Shown piece after piece: positions 42,863 through 51,643 of a stretch of 64,000 nt of DNA. How positions within the stretch are numbered: position 1 is the stretch's first letter; every line of letters begins with the position of its first letter. A program made the position numbers and the translations under genes. This DNA is from Olsenella timonensis (lineage in GTDB: Bacteria > Actinomycetota > Coriobacteriia > Coriobacteriales > Atopobiaceae), in contig NZ_LT635455.1 of assembly GCF_900119915.1 (NCBI RefSeq), positions 620,001 to 684,000 of the forward strand, given 5' to 3'. Under the pieces are notes generated by a model that was not told the origin of the DNA, made no database searches, and saw only the letters and a program-made list of their open reading frames with translations.

Positions 42863-45190
42863 TCAGCCGACGCCGAAGCGCCGGAAGAGGGCGACCTTGG
42901 CGGCGTCGAGCGCGAGCCCGCCGACGGCGCAGACCGACAGCGTGGCGACCACGGCGGCGGGAGCCAGCGCGGGAACCACCCAGCCGAGAAGGACGAGCAC
43001 GGTGAAGAGCGCCGTGACCAGCGCGGCGACCGCCAGCATCCCCGCCGACGGCGCGCTCTCCCAGAGGCGCCCCCGCTCGCGGACCGTGAGGATGCGCACC
43101 TGCGAGTTCACCACGAGCGCGTACATCACGAGCGTCTGGAGCTGCGCGGCGTCGAGGCGCAGCACGAATGCGCCGAGCGCCGCGACGAGCAGGTCCTCGA
43201 GGGCGAAGAGCGCCCCGAGCGCGCCGGCCGCCGCCGTGACGGAGCGCAGGTCCCAGGCGTTGGGCGAGCTCGTGGCGCGCACGTTGTCCGTGGCTATCGA
43301 CATCGTGGCGAAGTCGTTGGCAAAGACGAGCAGGCTCATGCCCATGAGCGACACGAGCATGTCCCCGGTGAGGAGGTAGCCCGCGGAGAGGAGCGCGACG
43401 ACCTCGACGACCTTGGTCACCTTGTTGACGACCCACGTGAGCATGCGCTGGTAGCTGCGACGGCTCTCGTCGAGCGCGTCCACGATCCCGCCGAGCCCCT
43501 CTCGCGTGAGCACGGCGGACGCCGCGGACCGGGCCACGTCGGTCGCGCCGTCCACGGCGCAGCCGAGCTCCGCCTGGGCGAGGGCGGGCGCGTCGTTGAC
43601 GCCGTCCCCGGTCATGCCCACGGAGTGGCCCGCCTCCTGGAGGAGGCGCACGATGAGGTGCTTGTCTGCCGGCAGCACCTCGGCGAAGCCGTCGGATGAC
43701 TCCACGAGGGCGACCTGGTCTGCCTCGGCGAGCCCCCTCAGGTCGGCGGCGCGCAGGACGCGGTCGCCAATTCCCACGGCCCGCGCCACCTCGCGCGCGA
43801 CGGCGACGTCGTCCCCGGTGAGCATGAGCGGGCGGACGCCGAGGGCGCGAACGCGGGCGACGAGCCCCGCGGCGTCCTCGCGCGGCGGGTCCGAGAGCCC
43901 GAACAGCCCCAGGGGCGCGCCGTCGAGCGTGAGGGCGACGCAGCGCAGCCCGCGCGCGGAGAGCTCCTCCACGTGACGTCGCACGGCCGCGTCCCCGGGC
44001 GCGAGCGTGCGCGGCGCCCCCTTGGCGAGGAGGACGGTCGCGCCGTCGGCGAGGCGCGCCGTCGCCTCGGTGCGCCTGCGGACGGGGTCGAAGGGCGTGT
44101 AGGAGAGCTGGCTGCCGCGGCTGCCGTCCCCCGCCGCGTCGGCGGCGCGCAGGATCGCGGCGTCGACGGCCTCGGCCCCCGTCGTCTCGCAGGAGAGCGC
44201 GGCGAGCGCGAGCACGTCCCCCTCGCTGCGGTCGCAGAGGGGGACGACCTCGGTGACCTCGAGGCGGTTGGCCGTGATGGTGCCGGTCTTGTCGAAGCAG
44301 AAGACGTCGATGCCCGCCGCGTCCTCCACGGCGTCGAGCCGGGTGACGAGCACCCCCTCGCGCGACAGGGACCGGGCGCTCGCCGCCTGGACGATGGCGA
44401 GGACGGCCGGCAGCGCCACGGGGACGGCGCCCATGAGGAAGGTCACGACGAGCGAGGCGACGGAGACGAGGTCGCTCCCGGTCGTCAGCGCGCGGGCCCC
44501 CACGACTACCGAGGCGGCGACGCCCAGGTGCATCATGGAGCGCACGATCTGGAAGAGCAGCTCCTGCTGGCGGGAGCGCGGGCTCGCGTCGCGGACGAGC
44601 GCGGCGGCACGGCCGAGCTCGGAGCGCTCCCCGGTGGCCGTGACGCGCGCCCGCACGGCGCCGCGGCATATGACGGCACCCGCGGGGAGCTGGTCGCCCG
44701 CGACCGCGGCGCGCGGCAGCGACTCGCCGGTGAGCGACGAGAGGTCGGCCTCCGCCTCTCCCGACGTCACCGTGACGTCGGCGGGGACGATGGCGCCGAG
44801 GGCGAGCGAGACCACGTCTCCGGGGACGAGCGCACGCGCCGCGACGTCGCCCCACGTGCCGTCGCGCAGGGTGGGGACGCGCACCTCGAGCTCGCGCCCC
44901 AGCGCGGCGACGGCGCGGCGGGCGCTCTGGGACTGGAGCTGGCCGACCACGGCGTTGATCGTGAGCAGCACCAGGATGACCACCGTCTCCGTGGCGTGCC
45001 CCACGAGGAGCGCGAGCACGGCGGCCAGCTCGAGCAGCCAGGGCATGGGCCCCCAGTAGCGGGCGAGAAACGCGAGCACGGGGCTTCGCCGCCGCTCCGC
45101 GACCTCGTTGGGGCCCACCTCCCCGAGCAGGCGCGCCGCCTCGGCGCTCGTGAGCCCCCGCTCGTCGTCCCTCTCGCCTGCGTCCGCCAT
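42863..45190 (-). CDS. P-type ATPase, plasma-membrane proton-pump-like (P3A)
   Basis: 775 aa. Actuator motif LTGES, phosphorylation site FCFDKTGTIT with Asp300, and GDGVNDAPAL. The short N-terminus (GLTSAEAARLLGEVGPNEV), VEDAAGIDVFCFDKTGT and MLTWVVNKVTKVVEVV resemble the fungal/plant and archaeal H+-ATPase branch. H+ or another cation export at the membrane is likely. ATG 45190 has GGAGGGGGG upstream. Divergent from the LysR gene, which may regulate it. Confidence 0.88.
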   Translation of the reverse strand: MADAGERDDERGLTSAEAARLLGEVGPNEVAERRRSPVLAFLARYWGPMPWLLELAAVLALLVGHATETVVILVLLTINAVVGQLQSQSARRAVAALGRELEVRVPTLRDGTWGDVAARALVPGDVVSLALGAIVPADVTVTSGEAEADLSSLTGESLPRAAVAGDQLPAGAVICRGAVRARVTATGERSELGRAAALVRDASPRSRQQELLFQIVRSMMHLGVAASVVVGARALTTGSDLVSVASLVVTFLMGAVPVALPAVLAIVQAASARSLSREGVLVTRLDAVEDAAGIDVFCFDKTGTITANRLEVTEVVPLCDRSEGDVLALAALSCETTGAEAVDAAILRAADAAGDGSRGSQLSYTPFDPVRRRTEATARLADGATVLLAKGAPRTLAPGDAAVRRHVEELSARGLRCVALTLDGAPLGLFGLSDPPREDAAGLVARVRALGVRPLMLTGDDVAVAREVARAVGIGDRVLRAADLRGLAEADQVALVESSDGFAEVLPADKHLIVRLLQEAGHSVGMTGDGVNDAPALAQAELGCAVDGATDVARSAASAVLTREGLGGIVDALDESRRSYQRMLTWVVNKVTKVVEVVALLSAGYLLTGDMLVSLMGMSLLVFANDFATMSIATDNVRATSSPNAWDLRSVTAAAGALGALFALEDLLVAALGAFVLRLDAAQLQTLVMYALVVNSQVRILTVRERGRLWESAPSAGMLAVAALVTALFTVLVLLGWVVPALAPAAVVATLSVCAVGGLALDAAKVALFRRFGVG

Positions 45191-45275
45191 GGCGCCCCCC
45201 CTCCGCCCGCTCCTTCTCGTGAGAGGGTAGCCCGCCGCAAGATATATGTAAAGTACTATTATTGGTATGGATTCT

Positions 45276-45290
45276 ATCGGAATAACCGAT
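45276..45290. promoter_or_regulatory. LysR-type T-N11-A palindrome ATCGG-AATAA-CCGAT
   Basis: 5-bp arms with 5-base centre, containing T-N11-A (45277-45289), 14 bases before the LysR start and in the AT-rich divergent promoter region shared with the P-type ATPase. Confidence 0.6.
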
Positions 45291-45303
45291 TGATTGGAGC
45301 GGC

Positions 45304-46191
45304 ATGGCAGGACGGCTCACGGTGAGGCACCTCGAGCTCTTCTCGGCGGTGTGCTCCTGCGGCGGGGTGAGCGCGGCGGCGCGGGAGCTGGGCGTGTCGC
45401 AGCCCTCGGTGAGCCAGGCGGTGCGCGACCTCGAGGAGCGGTTCGGGACGGCGCTCTTTGACCGCGTCTCCCGGCGCATGGACGTGACCGACGCCGGGAG
45501 GCGCCTGCTCGACCACGCCCGCGAGGTGCTCGACGACCTCGACGAGCTCGAGCGCGCGATGGGGGAGGGCGGCGCCTCGGTGCTGCGCCTGGCGTCCAGC
45601 ATCACCTGCGGCACCTGCCACCTGCCCCGGCTCCTCTCCGAGCTCCGCGAGCGGGAGGGCGGCGTCGAGGTGCGCGTCCGGGTGGAGGACTCGGGGAGCG
45701 TGGAGCGCGCCGTCCTCGCCAACGACGTCGACCTCGGGCTGGTGGAGGGGCTCGTGCACAGCGACGAGGTCGTCGCCGAGCCCTTCGCCCGAGACGAGCT
45801 CGTCGTCGTGGGCCCGCCCGGGCGCGCGGGCGGGCGGCTGGGCGTGGGGGACCTCGTCCGCGAGCCGCTGGTCCTGCGCGAGCGGGGCAGCGGCGTGCGC
45901 GAGCTCCTCGAGGCGGCGCTCACCGCGCATGGCCTCGCCGTCGACCCGGTCTGGGAGAGCGTCAGCACCGAGGCGATACGCTCGGTGGTGGAGGCGGGCC
46001 TCGGGCTCTCCGTGCTGCCGGCCGACCTCGTCGCGCGCGACGTCGCCGAGGGGCGCCTCGCGCGCCTCGAGGTGGACGGCCTCGAGCTCGCCCGCGACCT
46101 GCTCGTCATCCGCCATCGCCGCAAGGCGGTGTCGCCCGCGATGGCCGCCCTGCTCGCGCTCATGCTCCCGGGGCGCGGCACGGGAGCATGA
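45304..46191 (+). CDS. LysR-family transcriptional regulator
   Basis: 295 aa. Helix-turn-helix LELFSAVCSCGGVSAAARELGVSQPSVSQAVRDLE, then the two-lobed effector domain (LRLASSITCGTCHLPRLLSEL..., STEAIRSVVEAGLGLSVLP). CysL/CysB-like style. ATG 45304 follows TTGGAG. Divergent from the P-type ATPase. Confidence 0.95.
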   Translation: MAGRLTVRHLELFSAVCSCGGVSAAARELGVSQPSVSQAVRDLEERFGTALFDRVSRRMDVTDAGRRLLDHAREVLDDLDELERAMGEGGASVLRLASSITCGTCHLPRLLSELREREGGVEVRVRVEDSGSVERAVLANDVDLGLVEGLVHSDEVVAEPFARDELVVVGPPGRAGGRLGVGDLVREPLVLRERGSGVRELLEAALTAHGLAVDPVWESVSTEAIRSVVEAGLGLSVLPADLVARDVAEGRLARLEVDGLELARDLLVIRHRRKAVSPAMAALLALMLPGRGTGA

Positions 46192-46260
46192 GCGCGCGCC
46201 GCTGGCCGAGGCGTAGCTCCCACACAGCCCCGGCGGCGGGCTCCCCGGGTGCCCGCTCCG

Positions 46261-46266
46261 TAGAAT
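46261..46266 (+). promoter_or_regulatory. -10 box TAGAAT
   Basis: TAGAAT 34 bases before the ATG at 46300. No clear -35. Confidence 0.4.
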
Positions 46267-46299
46267 GGCAACGAGTAAGCCGAGCTGAGGGGGAGGGCC

Positions 46300-46833
46300 A
46301 TGATCGAGCGCGACGGTCTTGCCGTGCGGTTGCTGCACGCCTGCTTGGAGGTCATCACCTCGGAGGACGAGCTGGCGCAGATCGACGTCGCGGGCGGGCA
46401 CATCATGGTGGAGGTCGCCTCCGCCATCAGCAGCTCGATCGCCGCGTCGACGGGCGACATCCTGGACCTCTTTGACGACGCGGCGCGCGCCGTCTCGAGG
46501 CTCGACGTCTCGGGCGGCACCGTCGAGTTCTGGGACGCCTGGCTGGAGGGACTGGCCGAGGGCGCACCGGGCGATGACGAGATGGACCTGGGGCAGTTCA
46601 GGGCGATGCTCGCCCTCGGCCGCGACGAGGTCTCCCGGGCGCTCGGGGCGGGGCTCGGAGACGCCGCGGCGCTCGATGTCGTCGCGGCGGCGTGCCGCGC
46701 GGCGGACGAGAGTGAGGACGACCTGGAGGTCTTCGACGACGCCGCCGACGCCGCAGAGCGCGCGTCCGACGGCTCGACGAGCGTCGCGGCCCTCTCCGCG
46801 GCCCGCTTCCTGCGCGGCCTCGCCCAGGCCTAG
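46300..46833 (+). CDS. Unknown acidic helical protein (177 aa)
   Basis: Not recognised. It is a strongly acidic, Ala-rich, all-helical soluble protein with ATG 46300 and ribosome site GGGGGAGGG. The order of helices (ELAQIDVAGGHIMVEVASAIS, then VSRLDVSGGTVEFWDAWLEGL, then GDAAALDVVAAACRAADES) loosely recalls DhaL/DAK2 helical-barrel proteins, but the ADP/metal motif GDGDHG is absent, so no kinase role can be claimed. Its stop is 13 bases from the convergent amylosucrase stop. Confidence 0.75.
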   Translation: MIERDGLAVRLLHACLEVITSEDELAQIDVAGGHIMVEVASAISSSIAASTGDILDLFDDAARAVSRLDVSGGTVEFWDAWLEGLAEGAPGDDEMDLGQFRAMLALGRDEVSRALGAGLGDAAALDVVAAACRAADESEDDLEVFDDAADAAERASDGSTSVAALSAARFLRGLAQA

Positions 46834-46846
46834 CGTCCCCGGCGCC

Positions 46847-48763
46847 CTAGCGCAGCAGCCACCTGAAGTCCCATGCGGCGAGCTCGAAGCTCTCCAGGTC
46901 GCCGTCCTTCTCGCCGGTCACGAGGTCGGCGTAGGCGGCGCGCTCCGGCATCCACACCGTGCGAGCCTCGTCGCTGAAGTTGAACATCGCGTGCAGCGTC
47001 CTGCCGTCCCGCCTCCGCTCGACCCACAGGATCGCGGGGTCGCCGTAGTCCACGACGCGCATCTCGGCGTCCGCGTCGAAGACCGCCTCGCCGCGCCGGA
47101 TCCTCTCGAGGTGCCGCAGTGCGTCGTAGAGGCGCTGCTGGACGGTGCCTGGCTCGTCGACCCTGTCGACGAGCGCCCAGTCGAAGCGGCCGCGGTGCAC
47201 GTAGCGCGAGTCGTCCGCGCGCTCGGGGTCGTCGTGGTAGGAGTAGTCGTTGACCTGCCCCACCTCGTCGCCGCTGTAGACGATCGGCAGGCCGGACTGG
47301 CTGAGCAGGTAGGCGTGGAGCATGACGTCCTTGCGGATGGCGACGTCCATGGCGGCGGCGTCTCCCTCGAAGCCCGCCGCCTCGATGCCGCACATGGAGG
47401 CGGTCGTGGCGCAGAAGCGGGCGTCGCCGGTCACGGGGTCGGCGTTGTAGAGCTCGCCGCGGGACGTGCTCCCCTCGGCGTGCCCCTGGAAGTACTCGTT
47501 GAGGTAGCGCTTGTGCGGCACCTCCTCCATGCCCCAGTCCGAGAGCGTGGCGTAGTCGAGCCCCCAGCCGATGTCGTCGTGGCAGCGAAGGTAGTTGAGG
47601 AACGTGTGCTCGCGCGGCAGGCCGCACACGGTCTCGAGCTGACGGCGCAGCAGGCGCGTGTCGCGGCAGGCCACGGTGTTCCAGGTGGTGGCCATCGTCG
47701 TGACGTTGTAGAGCATGTGGCACTCGGGCTTCTCGACGGTGCCAAAGTAGGGGAGCACCTCCACCGGCGCCATCACGACCTCGCCGAGCAGGACGATGCC
47801 GGGACACACGATCTCGGAGATCATGCGCATCATGCGCACGATCGTGTGGACCTGCGGGAGGTTGCGGCAGTTGGTGCCGAGCTGCTTCCAGATGTAGGGG
47901 ACCGCGTCGATGCGGATGACGTCCATGCCCTGGTTGGCCAGGTAGAGGAAGTTGTACATCATCTCGTTGAAGACGCGCGGGTTGCGGTAGTTGAGGTCCC
48001 ACTGGTAGGGGTAGAACTGCGTCATCACGGACTGCCCCAGCTCGGGCAGGTAGGTGAAGTGGCCGGGCGCGGTGGTGGGAAAGACCTGGGGGACGTCGCG
48101 GGTGTAGCGGTCGATGAGCCCCTGGTCGCCCGTGAAGAAGTAGCGGCTCATGTACTCGCCCTCGCCCGCACGGGCGCGTCGGGCCCACTCGTGCTCGTCC
48201 GAGGTGTGGTTCATGACGAAGTCCATGCAGAGGCTGATGCCGCGCTCATGGCACTTCTCGGCCAGGCTGGCGAGGTCGTCCATCGTGCCGAGCTCGGGGT
48301 TCACCCGACGGAAGTCCGACACCGCGTAGCCCCCGTCGGAGCGGCTCTTGTCTGCGGGGGTGTCGAGGAACGGCATGAGATGGAGGTAGTTCACGCCCGT
48401 GTGCCGGAGGTAGTCGAGGTTGTCCTCCACGCCGCGGATGCTGCCGGCAAAGTTGTCTATGTACATCTGCATGCCGAGAAGGTCGCGGTCCCGGTACCAC
48501 GCCCGTCCCTCGCGCTGCTCGTCAAGGCGCCTGAGCGTCTCCGCGCGGTCGTCGTAGAACGCCTTCATCTGGTCGCACAGCTCGGCGAACATGGCGCCGT
48601 TGTCGTAGAGCTCCATGTAGAGCCAGCGGAGCTCGTCGTGGTGGCGGCGCAGCCGCCGCAGGAAGACCGAGTCGGCGCGCGCCCTGGCGGCGGAGCGGAC
48701 GAGCGGCTGCCTCCTGCGGCAGGGCCTCTGGGTCGTGGGCTCGCCGTGCTTCTCGTTGGCCAT
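46847..48763 (-). CDS. Amylosucrase (GH13 subfamily 4)
   Basis: 638 aa, the normal amylosucrase length. It splits sucrose, transferring glucose onto an alpha-glucan and releasing fructose. Active-site positions coincide with the Neisseria polysaccharea enzyme: Asp286 in VIRIDAV, Glu328 in LLGEVV, and HDDIGW at 395-400. Family strings DFVMNHTSDEHEWA, GTNCRNLPQVH and GDEVGQVNDYSY agree. No signal peptide, so it acts inside the cell. ATG 48763 follows GAGAGGTG. An AACGTT-centred operator-like site lies upstream. Confidence 0.93.
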   Translation of the reverse strand: MANEKHGEPTTQRPCRRRQPLVRSAARARADSVFLRRLRRHHDELRWLYMELYDNGAMFAELCDQMKAFYDDRAETLRRLDEQREGRAWYRDRDLLGMQMYIDNFAGSIRGVEDNLDYLRHTGVNYLHLMPFLDTPADKSRSDGGYAVSDFRRVNPELGTMDDLASLAEKCHERGISLCMDFVMNHTSDEHEWARRARAGEGEYMSRYFFTGDQGLIDRYTRDVPQVFPTTAPGHFTYLPELGQSVMTQFYPYQWDLNYRNPRVFNEMMYNFLYLANQGMDVIRIDAVPYIWKQLGTNCRNLPQVHTIVRMMRMISEIVCPGIVLLGEVVMAPVEVLPYFGTVEKPECHMLYNVTTMATTWNTVACRDTRLLRRQLETVCGLPREHTFLNYLRCHDDIGWGLDYATLSDWGMEEVPHKRYLNEYFQGHAEGSTSRGELYNADPVTGDARFCATTASMCGIEAAGFEGDAAAMDVAIRKDVMLHAYLLSQSGLPIVYSGDEVGQVNDYSYHDDPERADDSRYVHRGRFDWALVDRVDEPGTVQQRLYDALRHLERIRRGEAVFDADAEMRVVDYGDPAILWVERRRDGRTLHAMFNFSDEARTVWMPERAAYADLVTGEKDGDLESFELAAWDFRWLLR

Positions 48764-48783
48764 AAGGCGCTCACCTCTCTGTC

Positions 48784-48797
48784 TGAAAACGTTCCCA
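48784..48797 (-). promoter_or_regulatory. LacI/CcpA-like operator half-palindrome around AACGTT
   Basis: TGAAAACGTTCCCA with core AACGTT (48788-48793), 21 bases before the amylosucrase start. It has the same centre as the GTTAACGTTAAC site of the LacI gene. Confidence 0.4.
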
Positions 48798-48998
48798 CAC
48801 TGCTCGGCATTCTAGCGCCGCCGCGCCCCTCGGGGCGGACCAATTCCGCGAGCGCACCGCGGCGCCGCCCAGCGCGACGACCCGTCCTTCAGGTGGCGTT
48901 CAACCGGACGTTAAGTGTGGGGTCGCCCCTCGCGCCCCCCTCTCCCCTCTGTGCAACGATAAATGACCGCGAACACACCTGCCGGTCGAGGAGGGGCC

Positions 48999-49886
48999 GT
49001 GAACATCAAGCAGGTCAGATACGTCTGCGCCATCATGGACCTGGGGAGCTTCTCCGCGGCGGCGGCGCACGAGGGGGTGTCGGTCCAGGCCGTCTCCAAG
49101 GCCATGGCCGAGCTGGAGTCCTCGCTCGGCGGGCCGCTCTTCGAGCGCCGCAGCGCCGGCGTCGTCCCCACGGCGCTCGGCCGCCACTTCGCGGAGCACG
49201 CCCGTCGCGTGCTCGAGGAGTGGGAGGCGCTCGAGCGCTTCGCCGCCGCGCCGACCCCCGCCCCCTCCTCGCCGCAGCGCATCGGGTTCTGCTGCCCCGT
49301 CTACGAGGGGGTCGAGCGGCTCGTCAGGCTCATCTCGACCGTGACGGGCAAGGTGCTCGGACGGCACGTTGACGTCGAGATGCTGCGCTGCTCCGAGGGG
49401 CTCGACGCCCTGCTCTCGGGCCGCGTCGACGCCCTGATCACGATCGGCCCGCTCGACGGCGCGGACGTGACCTCCGTCGCGCTCGGGACGGTCTCGTCTG
49501 CAGTCATCCTGCCCGCAGACCACCCGCTCGCGGCGAGAGAGGAGCTCACGCTCGACGAGCTCAGCGCGTACCCCGTGCTCTACCCGGTGGGCTTCGACCA
49601 CTTTAGCCACACGGTGGTGGACGGCTACCTCCAGCGCGGGCTGCGCTCCGAGCCCGTTGAGGTCGGCTCGGGCGACGACGTCGCCGACTTCTACGACCGA
49701 CGCCACGGCTACTCGTTCATCGCCGCTGGCAACATCACGGGCGCTCCGCAGGGGTTCGTCATCCGCGAGCTCCGCGCGTCAGAGCGGGCGGCCGTGCCCA
49801 TCTGCCTGACCACGCGGCGCGGCCCCGGCGGCATCGACACCGTCGCGTTCCGGCGCGCGCTCTCGCGGCTGAGCCCCTTCGCGTAG
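48999..49886 (+). CDS. LysR-family transcriptional regulator
   Basis: 295 aa from GTG 48999 (GAGGAGGGG directly upstream); ATG 48963 lacks a ribosome site. Helix-turn-helix IKQVRYVCAIMDLGSFSAAAAHEGVSVQAVSKAMAELE, effector domain starting QRIGFCCPVYEGVERL. Divergent from amylosucrase across about 235 bases, and upstream of a nitroreductase on the same strand. Target unknown. Confidence 0.93.
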   Translation: MNIKQVRYVCAIMDLGSFSAAAAHEGVSVQAVSKAMAELESSLGGPLFERRSAGVVPTALGRHFAEHARRVLEEWEALERFAAAPTPAPSSPQRIGFCCPVYEGVERLVRLISTVTGKVLGRHVDVEMLRCSEGLDALLSGRVDALITIGPLDGADVTSVALGTVSSAVILPADHPLAAREELTLDELSAYPVLYPVGFDHFSHTVVDGYLQRGLRSEPVEVGSGDDVADFYDRRHGYSFIAAGNITGAPQGFVIRELRASERAAVPICLTTRRGPGGIDTVAFRRALSRLSPFA

Positions 49887-49928
49887 CCCCGCCCCCTCGC
49901 CGCGGGGCCGGGCGCCCTTCTCGCCGCG

Positions 49929-49956
49929 TTGCCGAGCCGCTCTCTCGGGGTATAAC
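49929..49956 (+). promoter_or_regulatory. Promoter TTGCCG-16-TATAAC of the nitroreductase gene
   Basis: -35 TTGCCG (49929-49934), -10 TATAAC (49951-49956), 34 bases before ATG 49990. Confidence 0.55.
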
Positions 49957-49989
49957 GGTCTCAATGGCCCAACGAGAGAGGAGACGCCC

Positions 49990-50511
49990 ATGAACGAGGT
50001 CATCCGAGCGATCGAGGAGCGCCGCAGCGTGCGCGCCTACACCGACGAGATGCCGCCGCGCGAGCTGGTGGGGCAGGTGGTCGAGGCCGGCCTCTGGGCG
50101 GCGAGCGGCATGAACACGCAGGGCCCCGTCATCGTCGCCGTCACCGACCGAGCGCTGCGCGACCGCCTCTCGGCCATGAACGCCGAGATCATGGGCCGGA
50201 CCGGCACCGACCCGTTCTACGGCGCCCCGGTGGTGCTGGTGGTGCTCGCGCCGAGCGAGGCGCCCAACCGCGTCTACGACGGCAGCCTCGTGATGGGCAA
50301 CCTCATGCTCGCCGCCCACGCGCTCGGGCTGGGCAGCTGCTGGATCCATCGCGCCCGCGAGGAGTTTGACACCGCCGAGGGCAAGGCCATCCTCGCCGAC
50401 CTGGGCATCGAGGGCGACTACGAGGGCATCGGCCACTGCATCCTGGGGTATCCGGCGGATACGCCCGTCGCGAAGCCGAGAAACGACGGTCGCGTGTATT
50501 ACGCGGAGTAG
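49990..50511 (+). CDS. Nitroreductase-family flavoprotein
   Basis: 173 aa. AIEERRSVRAYTDEMPP at the N-terminus binds FMN phosphate; GMNTQGP, GSLVMGNLMLAAHALGLGSCWIHRA and ILGYPAD complete the family pattern. A short, one-domain NAD(P)H-dependent oxidoreductase. ATG 49990 has GAGAGGAG upstream. Substrate unknown. Confidence 0.94.
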   Translation: MNEVIRAIEERRSVRAYTDEMPPRELVGQVVEAGLWAASGMNTQGPVIVAVTDRALRDRLSAMNAEIMGRTGTDPFYGAPVVLVVLAPSEAPNRVYDGSLVMGNLMLAAHALGLGSCWIHRAREEFDTAEGKAILADLGIEGDYEGIGHCILGYPADTPVAKPRNDGRVYYAE

Positions 50512-50594
50512 GGGCGGGGCGGCCAATCGTTCTGCTAGCCTAGGGAGGCGCCGGGTTCTTCTCGGCGTCTCTTCGTCGGACGGGAGTGAGCAGC

Positions 50595-51557
50595 GTGGAT
50601 TTGAGCCAGGCCATAGAGTGCGCGAGCGCCCTGACGTTCCCGGGGTTTCTCACCGACGACGCCTCGCTCGCGGCCGAGCGCGCGCGCAACGAGGACGCGC
50701 TCGTCACGCTGATGGCGGCATGGCGCGAGGCCCCGGCGGGCAAGGAGCCCTGTGACTTTGGCCTCATCCGCGAGCTGGCCGACCGCAACCGCGACGTCTG
50801 CGACCGCTACGGCATCGAGAGGCTCCGCGACGTGAGCCCCACCTGCCTTGCCCGCGGCCTGGCGCCGGCTGAGCTCATCCACGCCGTCGCCGTGCTCCAG
50901 CACAGGACGGATGCGCAGGTCACCTCCCTTGCCGGCGCCGATGCGCGCGACCTCAACGTGGCGTGGGTGGACGCGCCGGTCTCGGGCATGGTCGTCGGCA
51001 TCGACATCGAGACCACCGACCGCGACCCGTCGCGCGGCTACATCATCAACGTGGGCCTCGAGTTCATGACCATCGGGCCCGACGCCCGCCCGCACGACCC
51101 CTTCGCCGGGTACTTCGGACTGCCCGGGATGTACGCCGAGAAGGGCGTGCCGCTGGCGGACATCCACAGGATCTCGTGGTCCGACCTCGAGGGCAGGACC
51201 CCCTTCCGCGAGGACAAGCGGGCCCAGGCCGCCCTTCTCGCCGCTCTCAGCGCCTACCCGTTCATGGCGCACAACGCCGCCTTCGAGGACTCCTGGTTCA
51301 CGCTGCACATTGACGGCTACGCCGAGGCCCGCAAGGCGGGGCGCGTGGTGCCTATCGACACGCGCGACATCTGCCGTCGCGTCGACCCCGAGACCAAGAC
51401 GCTGCCGCACGAGCAACGACCCGCCTCGCTCGAGAGCTGGGCGCGCCGGCGCGGCACCCTCAAGGTGGGGGAGTCGGAGCGCCACCTCGGCCTCGACGAC
51501 GTGGAGCTCATGCTCGCCACGGTCCAGGCGGAGTTTGCGGCGCGCAACATGCTGTAG
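50595..51557 (+). CDS. DEDDh-type 3'-5' exonuclease-like protein
   Basis: 320 aa. An N-terminal helical region (1-130) precedes an exonuclease domain: VVGIDIETTD (ExoI), HNAAFEDSW (ExoII, His-Asn start), RDICRRV, and a C-terminal HLGLDDVELM (ExoIII, His...Asp). This is the proofreading/DnaQ fold. GTG 50595 has GGGAG eight bases upstream; GTG 50586 is an alternative. Role, repair or RNA turnover, is open. Convergent with the phosphofructokinase. Confidence 0.85.
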   Translation: MDLSQAIECASALTFPGFLTDDASLAAERARNEDALVTLMAAWREAPAGKEPCDFGLIRELADRNRDVCDRYGIERLRDVSPTCLARGLAPAELIHAVAVLQHRTDAQVTSLAGADARDLNVAWVDAPVSGMVVGIDIETTDRDPSRGYIINVGLEFMTIGPDARPHDPFAGYFGLPGMYAEKGVPLADIHRISWSDLEGRTPFREDKRAQAALLAALSAYPFMAHNAAFEDSWFTLHIDGYAEARKAGRVVPIDTRDICRRVDPETKTLPHEQRPASLESWARRRGTLKVGESERHLGLDDVELMLATVQAEFAARNML

Positions 51558-51643
51558 GGTGGGCGGGCTCGATCCGCATTCGCGCGAAGCGGCGGGGCCC
51601 CGGAGGACCCCGCCGTCGTCATGCGGTATGCCGAGACGAGCGC

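Noticed and set aside
42762-46520. Open frame of over 1200 codons on the minus strand over the P-type ATPase and LysR genes
   Set aside because: Composition is Arg/Ser/Thr/Pro-rich without domains; the real genes in this region are evident in other frames.
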